From Alcaligenaceae bacterium (GTDB lineage Bacteria > Pseudomonadota > Gammaproteobacteria > Burkholderiales > Burkholderiaceae_B), in contig JACCET010000004.1 in assembly GCA_013416405.1 (NCBI GenBank), positions 124,001 through 188,000 on the forward strand: DNA of 64,000 nt, read 5' to 3'. The position numbers and the translations under genes are program-made. Under the pieces are notes generated by a model. That model made no database searches, was not told the origin of the DNA, and saw nothing but the letters and a program-made list of their open reading frames with translations. Below are positions 9,114 through 17,800 of the stretch, one piece after another (positions within the stretch are counted from its first letter, which is position 1; each line of letters opens with the position of its first letter).

Positions 9114-10094
9114 TTGAAATCCAAATCACTGAAGCTTGGATCAGCCCTGTTTGCCAGCACATTGCTTAGCGCTGGCATGGCCCAAGCTGCCGATTTCCCT
9201 GACCACGCCATCAATATGGTCGTGCCCTTTTCCGCTGGCGGCCCCACCGACAACGTCGCACGCTCACTGGGCGAAGCCATGCGCTCCACCCTGGGTGAAA
9301 CGGTTGTGGTTGAAAACAAGGCAGGCGCAGGCGGCACCATCGGCACCAGCCAGGTTGCCCGCGCAAAGCCCGATGGCTACAGCATTCTGCTCATGCACAT
9401 TGGATTCTCGACTGCACCATCCCTATATAAAGATCCTGGCTACAACCCCAACACCAGCTTTGAGCCTATCGGCCTGGTGGTCGACGTGCCCATGACCATC
9501 ATTGCCCGCTCCGACTTCCCTGCCAATAACATCGAAGAACTGGTCGCCTACCTGAAGGCCAACAAAGACAAGGTAGCCCTGGCCAACGCAGGCATCGGTG
9601 CCGCCAGCCACCTGTGCGGCACCATGTTCACCAACGCCATTGGTGTCGATTTGTTGACCATCCCCTACAAGGGCACCGGCCCCGCCATGAACGACTTGCT
9701 GGGCAAGCAGGTTGATGTCATGTGCGACCAAACCACCAACACCACCCAGCACATCAAGGCCGGCACAGTCAAAGCCTATGCAGTCACCAGCAAGCAACGC
9801 GTTCCTACGCTACCCGACCTGCCCACCATGCAGGAAGCAGGCTACGATGGCTTTGAAGTGGGCATCTGGCACGGCATGTGGGCACCTAAAGGCACCCCAA
9901 AAGACGTCACCGACAAGCTGACTGCAGCATTGCAAGCCGGCATGGCCAATGAAGACTTCCAGAAACGCATGGCCGGCCTGGGCGCCACCGTGCTTACCAA
10001 TGACGCCAACGGCGAAGCATTGACCAAAAAAGTAAACCAGCAAGTTCCACAATGGGCCGAGCTGTTCAAGAAATCAGGTATAGAAGCTCAATAA
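9114..10094 (+). CDS. Bug-type tripartite tricarboxylate transporter family substrate-binding protein
   Basis: A 326-residue periplasmic binding protein of the TctC/Bug family that is greatly expanded in Bordetella relatives. The start is TTG at 9114, with GGAG 7 nt upstream; it yields a classic Sec signal peptide ending A-Q-A around residue 25. The mature protein begins 'DFPDHAINMVVPFSAGG', and has the Bug motifs VVENKAGAGG and PYKGTGPA. Ligand (a carboxylate or aromatic acid) cannot be assigned. There are no TctA/TctB membrane genes nearby, as is usual for orphan Bug genes. The convergent IclR-type regulator just downstream may control it or a nearby catabolic gene. Confidence 0.93.
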   Translation: MKSKSLKLGSALFASTLLSAGMAQAADFPDHAINMVVPFSAGGPTDNVARSLGEAMRSTLGETVVVENKAGAGGTIGTSQVARAKPDGYSILLMHIGFSTAPSLYKDPGYNPNTSFEPIGLVVDVPMTIIARSDFPANNIEELVAYLKANKDKVALANAGIGAASHLCGTMFTNAIGVDLLTIPYKGTGPAMNDLLGKQVDVMCDQTTNTTQHIKAGTVKAYAVTSKQRVPTLPDLPTMQEAGYDGFEVGIWHGMWAPKGTPKDVTDKLTAALQAGMANEDFQKRMAGLGATVLTNDANGEALTKKVNQQVPQWAELFKKSGIEAQ

Positions 10095-10159
10095 TTACCT
10101 GACTGCCACAACATGGCATAGTGTCCTGTTTGGCTACAAATCAAGCAAACCGGACACTG

Positions 10160-10189
10160 CCCCGCTTGAGCGCGCAAGCGGGGTTTTTT
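10160..10189. terminator. intrinsic terminator between Bug gene and convergent iclR-type gene
   Basis: CCCCGCTTG (10160-10168) pairs with CAAGCGGGG (10175-10183), followed by six T. It lies 65 nt after the Bug stop and immediately beyond the stop of the convergent regulator. Confidence 0.9.
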
Positions 10190-10191
10190 AT

Positions 10192-11001
10192 TTAGGGAGC
10201 TTCGTAGCCCAAGGCTTCCGATATTTCATCTGCGGTACGCAGCAGTATGGGTATCCATTCGTCCCGCATGCGCTCGGCCGGCGCAGAAATGGACAGACCA
10301 GCTTGCATCTTGCCCGTATCATCGTAGATACCCGCCGCAATACACCGCACACCCATTTCCAACTCTTCATTATCGCGTGAGTAGCCGTGGCGACGCACCA
10401 GAGCCAGGTCGCGATCCAGCTGATCTGCTTGCGTGATGCTGTTGCGCGTCGTGCCCGCCAGGCCGGTACGTGTGACATACGCCCTGACTTGGCGTGGATC
10501 ACTGACCGACAGGAAGAGCTTGCCGGTAGAAGTAAGGTGCAAAGGCGCCCGGCCGCCGATGGCGCGCACAACCTGCATGCCCGAGCGCTCGCTCCAGGCC
10601 CTTTCTATATAGACAATTTCGTCACCCTGCTGCAACGATAAGTTGATCGTCTGACCCGTTAGCTTGTGCAGTTCACGCATGGGTTCAAGTGCCACTTCAC
10701 GCACATTGAGCCTGCCCTTGACCAAGGAGCCCAGTTCCAGCAAACGCATGCCCAGCTGATACTGCCCGCTGTCAACACGCTCTACATAGCGGCCAACCAC
10801 CAAGTCGTTCAAAATTCGGTGTGTCGTGGAAGTGTGCAAGCCGGTAGCCGCCGCCAGGTCTTTCAGCGCAACGGGATCGGCTTGCTGGGCCAGGACATCC
10901 AGCAAACGCATGGCGCGTTCGAGCACCTGTATGGTGATGGAAGAGCCGTTGATGGCAGAAATGCCATTCGGCGTCGGATTCATGAGAGAGGATCGTGGCA
11001 T
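10192..11001 (-). CDS. IclR family transcriptional regulator
   Basis: A 269-residue protein. Residues ~22-85 form the winged helix-turn-helix (ALKDLAAATGLHTSTTHRILNDL), followed by the IclR effector-binding domain with the conserved GGRAPLH, S-TGKL and 'CIAAGIYD' segments. Such proteins sense small organic acids and regulate catabolic operons. The start at 11001 is taken; Met7 (10983) is an alternative, and neither has a clear ribosome site. It is convergent with the Bug receptor gene and its own promoter lies upstream. Confidence 0.93.
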   Translation of the reverse strand: MPRSSLMNPTPNGISAINGSSITIQVLERAMRLLDVLAQQADPVALKDLAAATGLHTSTTHRILNDLVVGRYVERVDSGQYQLGMRLLELGSLVKGRLNVREVALEPMRELHKLTGQTINLSLQQGDEIVYIERAWSERSGMQVVRAIGGRAPLHLTSTGKLFLSVSDPRQVRAYVTRTGLAGTTRNSITQADQLDRDLALVRRHGYSRDNEELEMGVRCIAAGIYDDTGKMQAGLSISAPAERMRDEWIPILLRTADEISEALGYEAP

Positions 11002-11031
11002 GGTCTTATTTTGGTGCGACGCAACAATCCC

Positions 11032-11061
11032 ATAATATGAAAAAAACCCACGCTATGGCAA
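11032..11061 (-). promoter_or_regulatory. sigma70-type promoter of the iclR-type gene
   Basis: On the minus strand, TTGCCA (11056-11061) and TATTAT (11032-11037) are 18 bp apart, with initiation expected near 11025. A dyad-like TGTTGCGTCGCACCA lies just downstream and could be an autoregulatory site. Confidence 0.6.
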
Positions 11062-11070
11062 GTGTTATTT

Positions 11071-11883
11071 TTACGACGGACTAAGCTCGCCACCCGCCCT
11101 GGCCACTTCGGCCCTTAAATAGCTTAAGGCCTGAGCGGCGGCATCCGGCTCACCTTTAACGCCAAGATCTATATGTGGCTGGCCTGTTCCACCCATACTG
11201 GGCAGGCTGAAAGCCTTGACGCCAGGCCAGCGTCTTTCGATTTCTTCCAGAGCCGGCGTAATACGCGACTCGGGCAGCTTGAACACCAGAAAGGAATGTT
11301 CAACTCGCTGCGACTGATGCTGCAGATACCCGTACCGCGTATCAAGCGTCCATTCCATCATGGGCCAGGCCATGACCGGAAAACCGGGCATAAAGGTATG
11401 GTCTTTAATAAAGAAGCCCGGTATTTTGTTATAGGAATTGGGAACAATTTCAGCGCCCGCGGGGAACACCCCCATTTGCAGGCGCTGCTGGTTTTCCGGC
11501 AGACTCATGTCGGCGCTGCCCTGGCCCCGCCGTTCATTGTCGGCGCATCGCTCGGTTATCAGCCGCTCGGCCTCGGGATGCAGTACCAAATCCAGGGCCA
11601 GCGCCTGCGCTGCCGCCTGGCGAGTCTGATCGTCGGGCGTTGCACCTATGCCGCCACAAGAAAAAACCACGTCTTCAGTGGCGAAACTGCGGGCCAACGT
11701 AGCGGCGATCGTCTCGCGGTCATCAGAAATGATTTCTGCACCCGCCAGCTGCATGCCGCGTTGTGAGAGCAGCTCAATGAATTTGCTCAAGTGCTTGTCC
11801 TGGCGCCTGCCCGACAGTATTTCATCGCCAACGATAATCAGTCGGACTTTGCGTGCTGCCATATTCTGTGTAGCAGTATTCAT
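11071..11883 (-). CDS. molybdopterin-binding / CinA N-terminal domain protein
   Basis: A 270-residue protein with only the MoCF-biosynthesis (CinA N-terminal) domain: VRLIIVGDEILSGRR at the start, then 'VVFSCGGIGATPDDQT', the motifs that bind pterin or nucleotide pyrophosphates. It lacks the C-terminal deamidase domain of full CinA. The start at 11883 is chosen for a GGAG about 10 nt upstream and because earlier in-frame sequence overlaps the EI24 gene. It follows the EI24 gene by 32 nt on the same strand. Function is likely pyrophosphatase or molybdopterin-related, but uncertain. Confidence 0.88.
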   Translation of the reverse strand: MNTATQNMAARKVRLIIVGDEILSGRRQDKHLSKFIELLSQRGMQLAGAEIISDDRETIAATLARSFATEDVVFSCGGIGATPDDQTRQAAAQALALDLVLHPEAERLITERCADNERRGQGSADMSLPENQQRLQMGVFPAGAEIVPNSYNKIPGFFIKDHTFMPGFPVMAWPMMEWTLDTRYGYLQHQSQRVEHSFLVFKLPESRITPALEEIERRWPGVKAFSLPSMGGTGQPHIDLGVKGEPDAAAQALSYLRAEVARAGGELSPS

Positions 11884-11915
11884 GTGCTGCGATCTCCGAC
11901 AAGATGGAGTGGACG

Positions 11916-12704
11916 TCAGGCCTCGATAACGGTTTGCTCCCGCAAGCGCCTTAAAGACTCCAGTCCAAAATGAGCAAAAACCAGGGCCGAAAACACGGGT
12001 AAAAATAGCCAGGCTGGCGGAAACAGATTGATCAGCGCAAGGATAAACCCGATCAGCCACCACTGTCGATTATGCATGCGCCACAACAGCCGCCGCTCTT
12101 GCGTGCTGGCATGCTCGATGGTGGCATCGACCCTAAGCATGCGCGTAAAGGCAAACGTCCACCAGAAAATGGGCAGTAATATCGCAAAGGGAGGTATCAA
12201 CCATAAAGGCATGGTCAGCACCCACCCCACGGCGAAAAGCACGCCCACCCACGCTGCATTCCAGGCACCCACCGGCGTTGCAAAACGACCCTGGCGCGAT
12301 ATGCCCTGGTACTCGCCCTTTTCCAGATGCCGCAAAACTACGGGCATGACGAACACTGCGGCAATCACCAGCCCCAATATGCCTGAAATCGGCAACAATA
12401 TGCCCACCGCAAGCAAAGGCACCAGATACAGCTTGATGGAAAACAGCCCTATGGCCAGCATCCACTGATCCAGCTGATTCACAAAGCCCCATTCAGATGC
12501 CTGCACATTCAGCCACGACGTCAACGGATCCCAGAAAGCCCAAAGCAATATAATTGCGCCTAGTAAGGCAATGATGAATGGCAGAAAAAGTGCCAGCAGC
12601 ATTTTGGGGTGACACTGCGATACCAGCGCGCGTTTGAATGCCTGCCCCACTGTTGCCATGCCCGACGACGGCCGATTGCGCACAGCAAAATTAGATTGGT
12701 TCAT
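11916..12704 (-). CDS. EI24 domain-containing membrane protein (CysZ-like)
   Basis: A 262-residue polytopic inner-membrane protein with about five hydrophobic segments (around residues 38-60, 85-125, 150-180 and 215-245). The pattern matches the EI24/CysZ family, whose E. coli member takes up sulfate; the wider family has unassigned roles. No cysteine-synthesis gene is adjacent, so sulfate transport is not supported by context. It is divergent from the thioredoxin-like gene, separated by 61 bp. Confidence 0.85.
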   Translation of the reverse strand: MNQSNFAVRNRPSSGMATVGQAFKRALVSQCHPKMLLALFLPFIIALLGAIILLWAFWDPLTSWLNVQASEWGFVNQLDQWMLAIGLFSIKLYLVPLLAVGILLPISGILGLVIAAVFVMPVVLRHLEKGEYQGISRQGRFATPVGAWNAAWVGVLFAVGWVLTMPLWLIPPFAILLPIFWWTFAFTRMLRVDATIEHASTQERRLLWRMHNRQWWLIGFILALINLFPPAWLFLPVFSALVFAHFGLESLRRLREQTVIEA

Positions 12705-12765
12705 AGATACCGCCTTGAATCAACGACACGACTATCATAGTCAAACTAGGTCCCATTTGTCTCTT

Positions 12766-13149
12766 ATGCAAGTATTCGAACCACAACATAATATTTCCAC
12801 CCTGACTGCCCGATTACGCGCGCAGCAAGGCCTGGCCATAGTCTGTTATTGTGCCGCCTGGTGCGACACATGCACAGAATACCGCCCTGGCTTCGATGCC
12901 CTGGCCAACAAAATGCCCGAACATACTTTCATATGGGTTGATATTGAAGAAAATCCAGAGCTGCTTGGCGATGAAGATGTGGAAAATTTTCCGACCTTGC
13001 TGATACAAGACCAGCGTGGCAGCCTGTTTTTTGGGACCTTGCTGCCACATATCAGCCATCTGGAACGTCTGATAACCAGCATGGACAATGATGCGCCCCT
13101 AGTGGAACAGAGCCCCGGGGCCTTGCTGGATTTGCTGGACGATGCCTGA
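12766..13149 (+). CDS. thioredoxin-fold protein with C-x-x-C motif
   Basis: A 127-residue cytoplasmic thioredoxin-like protein. The active-site segment is AAWCDTC (Cys-Asp-Thr-Cys instead of the standard Cys-Gly-Pro-Cys), followed by the typical 'VDIEEN' strand and cis-Pro region 'VENFPTLLI'. It probably acts in thiol-disulfide exchange, though the unusual dipeptide between the cysteines should shift its redox potential. An upstream in-frame start (12634) would run into the divergent EI24 gene, so 12766 is preferred. No clear Shine-Dalgarno is present. Confidence 0.87.
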   Translation: MQVFEPQHNISTLTARLRAQQGLAIVCYCAAWCDTCTEYRPGFDALANKMPEHTFIWVDIEENPELLGDEDVENFPTLLIQDQRGSLFFGTLLPHISHLERLITSMDNDAPLVEQSPGALLDLLDDA

Positions 13150-13178
13150 CTGCAGGCACGCCAGGCGATAAGGCCGAC

Positions 13179-14567
13179 TTAACGGCCGCCCAGCAGAATG
13201 CCCACCGACTTCTTGGTAGACGTGGCCACCGATTTGGAGCGAACGGCATCGGTTTTACCGGTGCTGGACGACGGCACATAGGGTTTATAGAAGAATTCGT
13301 CTACTGGCTTGGCAGGTGCTGTGCTGCTATAGCTGCGTCGCTCACCGCGACCGCCAGCCGGAACCCGTCGTGAAGACGAAGACGAAGACGAAGACGACGC
13401 GGGCAAGGCAAGCTGGCCACGAGGTATCTTGGTCTTGATGAGCTTTTCGATATCAAGCAGATACCGCTCTTCTTCGGGCGCAAAGAAGGCAATGGCCTCG
13501 CCCGTGTTGCCCGCTCGACCCGTGCGCCCGATACGATGGACGTAGTCTTCTGCGTTATAAGGCAGGTCGTAATTAATGACGCACGGCACACCGGCTACAT
13601 CAAGGCCACGGGCAGCCACATCGGTTGCCACCAACACTTCAAGCTCGCCGGCCTTGAAGGCTTCCAGCGCTTTCATTCGATCCAGTTGGCTTTTGTCACC
13701 GTGTATGGATTCAGCCTTGACGCCATCGCGTACCAGTTCGCGCGCCAGGCGACTGGTGCCTATCTTGGTGTTGGAAAAGACGATAACCTGGTTGAAGCCA
13801 CGCGACTTGACCAGATGCACCACGGCAGCGCGCTTGTCATTACCCGCCAGAGGATAGGCGATCTGGCTGACCGTATCGGCCGTTGCATTGCGCGCAGCAA
13901 CCTCGATTTCAGCTGGGGCGGTCAGGTAGCTGCGCCCCAGTTTGCGGATTTCATTGCTGAATGTGGCAGAAAACAGCAGCCCTTGCCGCTTGGCCGGCAG
14001 CAAGCGCACGATGCGATCCAGGTCTGGCAAGAATCCCATATCGAGCATGCGATCGGCTTCGTCGAGCACCAATATGCCCACCTGGCTCAGGTTGACGTTC
14101 TTTTGTTCTACGTGATCAAGCAGTCGACCTGGTGTGGCGATCAGGATTTCGCAACCTCGGCGCAGGGCTTCGCGCTGCGGACCGATATCGACACCACCAA
14201 ATACCACCGTGGAACGCAGCGGCGTGGACTTGGCGTAAGTTGTGACGCTTTCTGCAACCTGGTCTGCCAGTTCGCGGGTAGGCGTCAGAATTAAGGCACG
14301 TACCGGATGGCGCGCTGGCGATGCACTGGTATTGGCAAACTGCATCAGCCTGTGCAGTATGGGCAAAGTGAAAGCGGCTGTCTTGCCTGTTCCTGTTTGC
14401 GCCGCCCCCATGACATCACGGCCATCCATGACCATAGGCATGGCCTGGGCCTGAATCGGCGTAGGCGTGGTGTATCCGGTTTCGGATACCGCCTGCAAGA
14501 TACTGGGATGCAGGCCGAAATCGGAAAAAGTGGGGGCGGGGGTATCGATATTTATAATGTCAGTCAT
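13179..14567 (-). CDS. rhlE: DEAD-box ATP-dependent RNA helicase, RhlE type
   Basis: A 462-residue helicase with all core motifs in order: Q motif, AQTGTGKT, PTRELA, DEAD (VLDEADRMLDMG), SAT, and HRIGRTGR. RhlE-type proteins remodel RNA in ribosome assembly and degradosome work. The C-terminal tail is basic and low-complexity, with a run of about ten serines encoded by a hexanucleotide repeat (complement of (GAAGAC)4, 13372-13395), then an Arg/Gly stretch. It is convergent with the thioredoxin-like gene. Confidence 0.93.
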   Translation of the reverse strand: MTDIINIDTPAPTFSDFGLHPSILQAVSETGYTTPTPIQAQAMPMVMDGRDVMGAAQTGTGKTAAFTLPILHRLMQFANTSASPARHPVRALILTPTRELADQVAESVTTYAKSTPLRSTVVFGGVDIGPQREALRRGCEILIATPGRLLDHVEQKNVNLSQVGILVLDEADRMLDMGFLPDLDRIVRLLPAKRQGLLFSATFSNEIRKLGRSYLTAPAEIEVAARNATADTVSQIAYPLAGNDKRAAVVHLVKSRGFNQVIVFSNTKIGTSRLARELVRDGVKAESIHGDKSQLDRMKALEAFKAGELEVLVATDVAARGLDVAGVPCVINYDLPYNAEDYVHRIGRTGRAGNTGEAIAFFAPEEERYLLDIEKLIKTKIPRGQLALPASSSSSSSSSRRVPAGGRGERRSYSSTAPAKPVDEFFYKPYVPSSSTGKTDAVRSKSVATSTKKSVGILLGGR

Positions 14568-14964
14568 TGAAGGTGGTCGATGCCCAGCGCAGGAGTATCC
14601 GGCGCCCGGCTCTAATAACCCCAGTATTTTAACGCAGCATGCGTCTATATCATGACTTGGCGCTGGATGACGCCTGAATACCTGGATAAAAGCAGCGAAA
14701 TGTCGCTAAAAGTACACGTTTTTGCCAGCCATATAGGGGCAGGTTTCACGCGACACGGATTTCAGCTTATTTACGGTGTTACAAGCTTCAGGTTTCTTGC
14801 GGCGTTACTGGCTTCTGGTTTCTTACGCCATTAGGTGCGCACCGGGCCTCCCACTATGTCGGTACATGACAGCCCCTGATACACACGGCTTGCTTAAGCA
14901 CTGATTCTAAGGGAGGCCGACCGCTTAAGGCCAAGCACTAAATATCGGGAGACCAGGCACCCAA
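14568..14964. other. 397-bp intergenic region without a recognisable gene
   Basis: Between rhlE and azlD (both minus strand). It contains the 26-bp triplicate described separately and an 8-bp perfect inverted repeat GGCCTCCC (14845-14852) / GGGAGGCC (14911-14918), 58 bp apart. It also has two CTTAAG-centred motifs (about 14892 and 14923). A 60-codon open frame over 14652-14834 has no ribosome site and was not accepted. The rhlE promoter should lie near 14570-14640. Confidence 0.5.
14757..14834. repeat. imperfect 26-bp tandem repeat, three units
   Basis: Units are 14757-14782, 14783-14808 and 14809-14834. Units 1 and 2 share 17 of 26 bases and both end in GTTAC; units 2 and 3 share 19 of 26, including GGTTTCTT. 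The period is not a multiple of three, so it is not a coding repeat. Confidence 0.5.
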
Positions 14965-15306
14965 TCAGAACAGCCCCGACAAAGCCTTCAATATCCAGTA
15001 AGCAATCATCCCGCCCACTATCACCATGACCGTGCTGCGCGTGCGCCAGAAAACCAATATGGCGGCCAACGCGGCCAGAACCCGTATATCGACTACAGGT
15101 CCGGATTCCGTCCAGGGCAATAACTCGGGCACAACAATACCCACCAGTGCGGCCGTCGGCGCGTAGCGCAAGGCGCTGCGTACCGACTCGGTCAGGGGAA
15201 TATGGTCACCAAACAGGAGATACCCCGCACGGGTCAAAAAGCTGCATACCGTCAACAGGCCTATTGCGCCCAGAACATACAAATCGTATTCAAGATTGCC
15301 CGTCAT
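14965..15306 (-). CDS. azlD: AzlD family branched-chain amino acid export subunit
   Basis: A 113-residue membrane protein with four hydrophobic segments, matching AzlD (small subunit of the AzlCD / YgaZH-type exporter of valine and other branched-chain amino acids). The motif 'SVRSALRYAPTAALVGIV' with its conserved proline is typical. Its ATG overlaps the azlC stop (4 nt), so the two are translationally coupled. Confidence 0.93.
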   Translation of the reverse strand: MTGNLEYDLYVLGAIGLLTVCSFLTRAGYLLFGDHIPLTESVRSALRYAPTAALVGIVVPELLPWTESGPVVDIRVLAALAAILVFWRTRSTVMVIVGGMIAYWILKALSGLF

Positions 15307-16067
15307 GACTTAGCGCCCTTCAATTTGTTCACCCGGCGTTCAGTCAACACACCCGCAACGATGCCTCCAATGACCGCAGCCGCCAGGCCCAGCCGCAATG
15401 GCAGTGGCTGGGCTAACCAGGCAATGACACCCGCCACAAGCAGACACATGACCATGGGCCTGGTCTTGACCAAAGGAATGATTATCGCCATCAGGGCCAA
15501 AGTGGCGGCGTACTCCAGGGACCAACTGGCCGGCACGAGCGAACCCAGGTAAATGCCCAACAAAGAAAAAGTGTTCCAGGTAAGCCAGCCCGGAATGATG
15601 ACACCCAACAGATACCACAGCTGATCCGGGCTCCCTCTGTCGCGGCTCTCGCCGTGGCGTGCCATGAACAGCACAAACGAGAAGTCGGTGGTCAGGTAGC
15701 CCAGGAACAAGCGCTTGACCCACGACAGATGACGAAAATAAGGCTGCAGCGCCGCACCGAAAATGACAAAGCGTATGTTGACAACGGTACCGGCCGCAAA
15801 AATCAGCCACAAAGGTGCGGATGATTCCAGCAGAGGAAGCGCAGTCAGCTGAGCCGATCCCGCGTAGACCATCAGCGTCATCATGGTAGCCATGCTGTCG
15901 GTCAAACCTGATTTGACCAAGGCAATACCAGTCACGAAACCCCAGGTGCCGGTGGCAACCAAAGCCGGCATGACATCAATCAGGCCTGCCTTGATATTTT
16001 GCTTTTTACGGGCATCAAGGCGCCTGAAGGCGAACCTGGACTCTTTCACGATGTTAAGACCCTGCAC
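15303..16067 (-). CDS. azlC: AzlC family branched-chain amino acid permease
   Basis: A 254-residue inner-membrane protein of the AzlC/YgaZ family. It has the family blocks YAGSAQLTALPLL and 'NIRFVIFGAALQPYF', followed by alternating hydrophobic segments. It works with AzlD as an exporter. It is divergent from ilvE with 64 bp between start codons, so a branched-chain aminotransferase and exporter share a regulatory region. Confidence 0.94.
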   Translation of the reverse strand: MQGLNIVKESRFAFRRLDARKKQNIKAGLIDVMPALVATGTWGFVTGIALVKSGLTDSMATMMTLMVYAGSAQLTALPLLESSAPLWLIFAAGTVVNIRFVIFGAALQPYFRHLSWVKRLFLGYLTTDFSFVLFMARHGESRDRGSPDQLWYLLGVIIPGWLTWNTFSLLGIYLGSLVPASWSLEYAATLALMAIIIPLVKTRPMVMCLLVAGVIAWLAQPLPLRLGLAAAVIGGIVAGVLTERRVNKLKGAKS

Positions 16068-16131
16068 AAAAAACGGCTATTGTAAGCTCCTTGCGCTTGC
16101 TACAATCGAACCTCATCTTTGGGAGAGTGCA

Positions 16132-17052
16132 ATGTCCATGTCTGATCGTGATGGCCTAATCTGGTACGACGGTGAAATGGTGCCGTGGCGGAATGCAACC
16201 ACGCATGTACTAACGCATTCCCTACATTACGGGCTATCAGTCTTCGAAGGCGTACGCGCTTACAACGCAGATATCGGCACGGCTATTTTCCGCCTGCAGG
16301 ATCACACGCGCCGCCTGTTCAATTCGGCCCACATCTATCAAATCGACATTCCGTTCGACCAAGACGCCATCAACGCAGCCCAGCTTGATGTCGTGCGCCA
16401 GAACAATCTGGAATCCTGCTACATTCGTCCGCTGGTGTTCTACGGCTCCGAAAAAATGGGCGTTTCGCCCAAAGGCGCCAAAGTCCATGTAGCGATTGCC
16501 GCCTGGCCCTGGGGTGCGTATTTGGGTGAAGAAGCCCTGCAGCAAGGCATACGCGTAAAAATCTCGTCCTATGCACGCCAGCACGTCAATGTGACCATGC
16601 CGCGCGCCAAGGTCGCCAGCACTTACGCCAACTCCATCATCGCCAATGCCGAAGCCCTGGATCATGGCTACGATGAGGCCATACTGCTGGACACCGACGG
16701 TTTCGTGGCTGAAGGCTCGGGCGAAAATATTTTTATAGTCAAAGACGGCATGCTATGCGAGCCTGAAATTGCCTCGGCCCTGACCGGCATCACGCGCTCA
16801 ACCATACATGCCCTGGCCGCCGACCTGGGCATACCCGTGCTTACCAAGCGCCTCACCCGCGACGATCTCTATATCGCCGACGAAGCCTTTTTCACGGGAA
16901 CAGCCGCCGAGGTCACCCCCATACGCGAAGTCGATCGCCGCGTCGTTGGCGCCGGCCATTGCGGCCCCATCACGGCAAAACTGCAAAAGGCGTTCTTTGA
17001 TGTCGTCAACGGTAAGAACCCCAAATATCATCACTGGCTAAGCAAGGTATAA
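16132..17052 (+). CDS. ilvE: branched-chain amino acid aminotransferase
   Basis: A 306-residue fold-type IV PLP enzyme that interconverts Leu, Ile and Val with their 2-oxo acids. The family landmarks are DGEMVPW, HYGLSVFEG, the 'MPRAKVASTYANS' segment with the PLP lysine, and EGSGENIF. Start 16132 is selected for GGGAG upstream (16121-16125); a longer in-frame extension back to 15883 overlaps azlC on the opposite strand and is rejected. TACAAT at 16101-16106 is a possible -10. Confidence 0.96.
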   Translation: MSMSDRDGLIWYDGEMVPWRNATTHVLTHSLHYGLSVFEGVRAYNADIGTAIFRLQDHTRRLFNSAHIYQIDIPFDQDAINAAQLDVVRQNNLESCYIRPLVFYGSEKMGVSPKGAKVHVAIAAWPWGAYLGEEALQQGIRVKISSYARQHVNVTMPRAKVASTYANSIIANAEALDHGYDEAILLDTDGFVAEGSGENIFIVKDGMLCEPEIASALTGITRSTIHALAADLGIPVLTKRLTRDDLYIADEAFFTGTAAEVTPIREVDRRVVGAGHCGPITAKLQKAFFDVVNGKNPKYHHWLSKV

Positions 17053-17102
17053 GCCGCCTACACGCCGCATACCACCTGTTTACATTTATCCGAGGATCCA
17101 CC

Positions 17103-17315
17103 ATGAGCAGTACCCCCAACACCGCCGTTCCCAAAGATGACACCATCTTCGTGCGAGCCCAAGACCTGCCCTTGTACTGCCCCGGGCCACACTCCCCACT
17201 CTGGAGCATGCATCCCCGCGTCTATATTGAAGTGGCCAAGACCGGCAAAGCCCTATGCCCATACTGCAGCGCCGCCTATCAATTGAAAGACGGCGAAAAA
17301 GTCCACGGACACTAA
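17103..17315 (+). CDS. zinc-finger CHCC domain protein (NDUFS6-like)
   Basis: A 70-residue protein ending in the zf-CHCC domain: Cys in LYCPGPHSP, then histidine HPRVYIEV and CPYCSAAYQL. The same domain is found in mitochondrial complex I subunit NDUFS6, and in small proteobacterial proteins next to ilvE-type genes. It probably binds one zinc ion; its role is unknown. GAGGA precedes the ATG at good spacing, and it follows ilvE by 50 nt as a likely operon member. Confidence 0.9.
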   Translation: MSSTPNTAVPKDDTIFVRAQDLPLYCPGPHSPLWSMHPRVYIEVAKTGKALCPYCSAAYQLKDGEKVHGH

Positions 17316-17368
17316 GGCCTCAGCGCCTTTGATGGTCGCGCGCCACTACTACCCGGGTTACCCGCTAT

Positions 17369-17791
17369 ATGTTTACCACCCCACAAGAGGCCGAGCAGGC
17401 GTTTTACGAAGCGCTGCGACAAGCTGACCTTGCACTGATGATGCAGGTTTGGGCTGACGACGAGGAAGTGGTCTGCATACACCCCGGCGGGCTGCGGACC
17501 ATAGGCCACGACGCCCTGAAAAGCGCCTGGCAGCAAATCTTCGCGAATGGCCCTGTCAACATCCAGCCGATACGGCCCATGCTCATGACCAGTGTCATGA
17601 GCTCGATTCATGTGTTGATCGAGCAACTCACGGTCACTGCGGCGCAAGGCAGCCAGACCGCCCACTGCTATACCACCAACATTTTCCACAAGGGCCGCTC
17701 AGGCTGGAAAATGGTCTTGCATCATGCGTCCCATGCGCCGCAGGAGATCGACTTGTTCGATTTGCAGGATCGGCCCGATACGCTGCACTGA
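17369..17791 (+). CDS. NTF2-like / SnoaL-fold (DUF4440-type) protein
   Basis: A 140-residue protein of the nuclear transport factor 2 fold: an N-terminal helix pair (EAEQAFYEALRQADLALMM), the 'WADDEEVVCIHPGG' strand, and the terminal 'GWKMVLHHAS' strand. This matches the small SnoaL-like domain proteins seen beside yheT-like genes in betaproteobacteria. The enzymatic role, if any, is unknown. It is in a tight plus-strand row from ilvE to the hydrolase. Confidence 0.85.
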   Translation: MFTTPQEAEQAFYEALRQADLALMMQVWADDEEVVCIHPGGLRTIGHDALKSAWQQIFANGPVNIQPIRPMLMTSVMSSIHVLIEQLTVTAAQGSQTAHCYTTNIFHKGRSGWKMVLHHASHAPQEIDLFDLQDRPDTLH

Positions 17792-17800
17792 AGGCGGGTT

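Noticed and set aside
14652-14834. 60-codon open frame in the rhlE-azlD gap
   Set aside because: No ribosome site, covers the 26-bp non-triplet repeat, no resemblance to any protein.
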